Origin: JBHAEP01 sp041855665 | GTDB taxonomy: Bacteria; Patescibacteriota; Saccharimonadia; Saccharimonadales; Saccharimonadaceae | Length of the DNA stretch: 6,946 nucleotides | Assembly: GCA_041855665.1 (NCBI GenBank) | Contig: JBHAEP010000063.1 | Location: 1 to 6,946 of the forward strand | Direction of reading: 5' to 3' | Shown here: positions 5,694 through 6,946 of the stretch, piece by piece | Position numbering within the stretch: the stretch's first letter is position 1 | Layout of the letters: each line of letters begins with the position of its first letter | Made by a program: the position numbers and the translations under genes | Notes under the pieces: generated by a model | What the model was told of the DNA's origin: nothing | Database searches by the model: none | What the model saw: the letters and a program-made list of their open reading frames with translations, nothing else

Positions 5694-6946
5694 ATGGTAT
5701 TTGAAAAAATAAAATCTCTAAAAGAAAAGCGTGCAGTTGAGGTTGGCGAATTTATAGTTGGTCTAGATATCGGTACGGAATATGTAAAAGCTTTGATTGC
5801 ACGAGTTGACGAAGATGATTTGACTATTATTGGTGCTGGTCGTGCACATCAGGATTTGAGTGATATGCATAGCGGAGCAATTGCTGACATTAGTGGGGTT
5901 GTTCGAAATTGTGAAAAAGCACTAGCCGAAGCAGAAGAGCAGGCTGGCATGCAGGGCAGGCGTGTTGTTATTGGTATTGCTGGTGAGTTAGTGAAAGGTG
6001 TAACTAACACTATTAAATATCGACGGCCAAAACCAAATAAAGCTCTTGACGGTCCAGAAATGGAATTTATTATAGAAAAAGTTCAGGAGCGAGCTCAAAA
6101 AAAGGCACAGCAGGAGATAGCTCTTGAGACTGGAAATGAAGAAGTTGAGGTGAAGCTTGTCAATTCAGCGCTCGTTTCAATACACATAGATGGCTATAAG
6201 GTTAGCAACCCAATAGGTTTTCAGGGCCGTGATGTTTCAGTTCAGATTTACACTGCTTTTGCCCCAATGGTACATATCGGAGCTTTAGAACGGGTTGCCG
6301 AAGAGCTTTCTTTGGACTTGATTGCTGTTGCTGCTGAACCTTTTGCTGTCAGTAGAAGTGTGCTTGGTACCGATGCTGGCAGTAACTTCACAGCGATACT
6401 GGTTGACGTTGGTGGCGGAACTACCGACATAGCCGTTGTTAATGATGGTGGAGTCGAAGGTACGAAGATGTTTGGTATTGGTGGGCGTAGCTTTACTAGG
6501 ACTATTGCTAGCGATATGGACTTAACTTATAAAGACGCTGAAAAACTTAAGGTGAATATAGACAACGAAAAAATTAAAGAGTCTGTAAAAAATCAAGCTC
6601 TTGACTCAATAGATAAGACACTTGATGTTTGGCTTTCTGGGGTTGAGTTGGCATTGAGTGAATTTGAAAATGTCGATCATCTACCAAATAGAATTTTGCT
6701 TTGTGGTGGCGGGGCGAGCCTTGAGTCTTTAGTAGACTCTCTTCGGAGTCGAAAATGGTATAGTGATCTTCCGTTTGCTAAGAAGCCCACTGTTCAATTA
6801 ATAAAACCAGAGGATGTTGAACAGATAAGTGATGAATCTGGTAAAGTTGATGACCACACTTTTGTTACTGCCATGGGGTTGCTTCGAGTGGGATACGATA
6901 CTATTATTGGTAGCTCCGAGGGTGATGGAATTAAAGATAAGATAAA
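5694..6946 (+). CDS. ftsA: FtsA-type actin-like cell division protein (3' end beyond window)
   Basis: The frame opens at ATG 5694 and stays open for 417 codons to the window end. It has the actin/Hsp70 ATPase fold: phosphate-1 loop VGLDIGTEYVKALIA (22-36), phosphate-2 loop VDVGGGTTDIAVV (237-249) and adenosine motif LLCGGGASLESL (335-346). Between them lies an SHS2 (1C) domain, about 85-185, containing DGYKVSNPIGFQGRDVSVQI, which fits the FtsA signature (nPiG..G) better than PilM. GIGGRSFTRTIA (261-272) and TAMGLLRVGYD (392-402) are also typical. FtsA binds ATP, polymerises at the membrane and tethers FtsZ to the division ring. The usual C-terminal membrane-targeting helix is not yet reached. 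About 20 residues precede the first strand, more than the roughly 10 of E. coli FtsA, and look basic and amphipathic. PilM is the main alternative. No Shine-Dalgarno precedes the start, and there is no earlier in-frame start codon after the promoter. Confidence 0.82.
   Translation, partial: MVFEKIKSLKEKRAVEVGEFIVGLDIGTEYVKALIARVDEDDLTIIGAGRAHQDLSDMHSGAIADISGVVRNCEKALAEAEEQAGMQGRRVVIGIAGELVKGVTNTIKYRRPKPNKALDGPEMEFIIEKVQERAQKKAQQEIALETGNEEVEVKLVNSALVSIHIDGYKVSNPIGFQGRDVSVQIYTAFAPMVHIGALERVAEELSLDLIAVAAEPFAVSRSVLGTDAGSNFTAILVDVGGGTTDIAVVNDGGVEGTKMFGIGGRSFTRTIASDMDLTYKDAEKLKVNIDNEKIKESVKNQALDSIDKTLDVWLSGVELALSEFENVDHLPNRILLCGGGASLESLVDSLRSRKWYSDLPFAKKPTVQLIKPEDVEQISDESGKVDDHTFVTAMGLLRVGYDTIIGSSEGDGIKDKI

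Noticed and set aside
1..6946. Possible recoding of UGA, because none of seven stops is TGA
   Set aside because: Seven stops are too few to judge, and no in-frame TGA occurs within any recognised gene, as would be expected if UGA coded for Gly as in SR1/Gracilibacteria.
1..6946. Mobile element, CRISPR array, toxin-antitoxin or defence island
   Set aside because: No transposase, integrase, terminal inverted repeats, spaced repeat arrays or recognised defence domains are visible. The 46-aa/147-aa pair is adjacent but shows no toxin or antitoxin motif.

Overview
The window is a compact stretch of bacterial chromosome with every supported gene on the + strand and almost no intergenic space. Base composition is moderately low in G+C (near 40 % by eye, not computed). 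The reduced alanyl-tRNA synthetase, the tightly packed genes, the promoter-proximal genes without ribosome-binding sites and the hypothetical protein of no recognised family suggest a Candidate Phyla Radiation bacterium, most likely Saccharibacteria (TM7). That placement is an inference; no rRNA or other phylogenetic marker was tested. All seven visible stop codons are TAA or TAG, but no gene contains an in-frame TGA, so the standard bacterial code applies.

Layout. Positions 1-247 hold the last 81 codons of a TatD-family metal-dependent hydrolase. A small acidic 46-codon gene (251-391), a 147-aa hypothetical protein (396-839), a NifS/IscS-type cysteine desulfurase (849-2006), a membrane-anchored YdcF/DUF218 protein (2007-2603) and the tRNA 2-thiouridylase MnmA (2603-3685) follow with gaps of 9 nt or less, or with overlap, so they look like one operon. 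A consensus-like promoter lies inside the tatD coding region (92-120) and could start this operon. Next come alaS (3707-5611), with its own extended -10 promoter directly against its start codon, an intrinsic terminator (5627-5656), a second extended -10 promoter bracketed by an 11-bp direct repeat, and an FtsA-type actin-like cell-division protein (5694 onward) that runs off the window.

How the genes work together. The cysteine desulfurase and MnmA form a plausible sulfur relay for 2-thiouridine at the tRNA wobble position, like the YrvO-MnmA pair of Bacillus; no iscU, sufU or tus gene is visible. AlaRS charges tRNA(Ala), so much of the window serves tRNA function. TatD, YdcF and FtsA belong to nucleic-acid housekeeping, envelope and division functions.

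I see no mobile element, CRISPR array, tRNA, rRNA or defence system. The points most worth checking are the reduced AlaRS architecture with an added Cys/His cluster, an unusual substitution beside the PLP lysine of the cysteine desulfurase, the leaderless or near-leaderless starts of alaS and ftsA, the repeat around the ftsA promoter, and the two uncharacterised proteins at the head of the operon.
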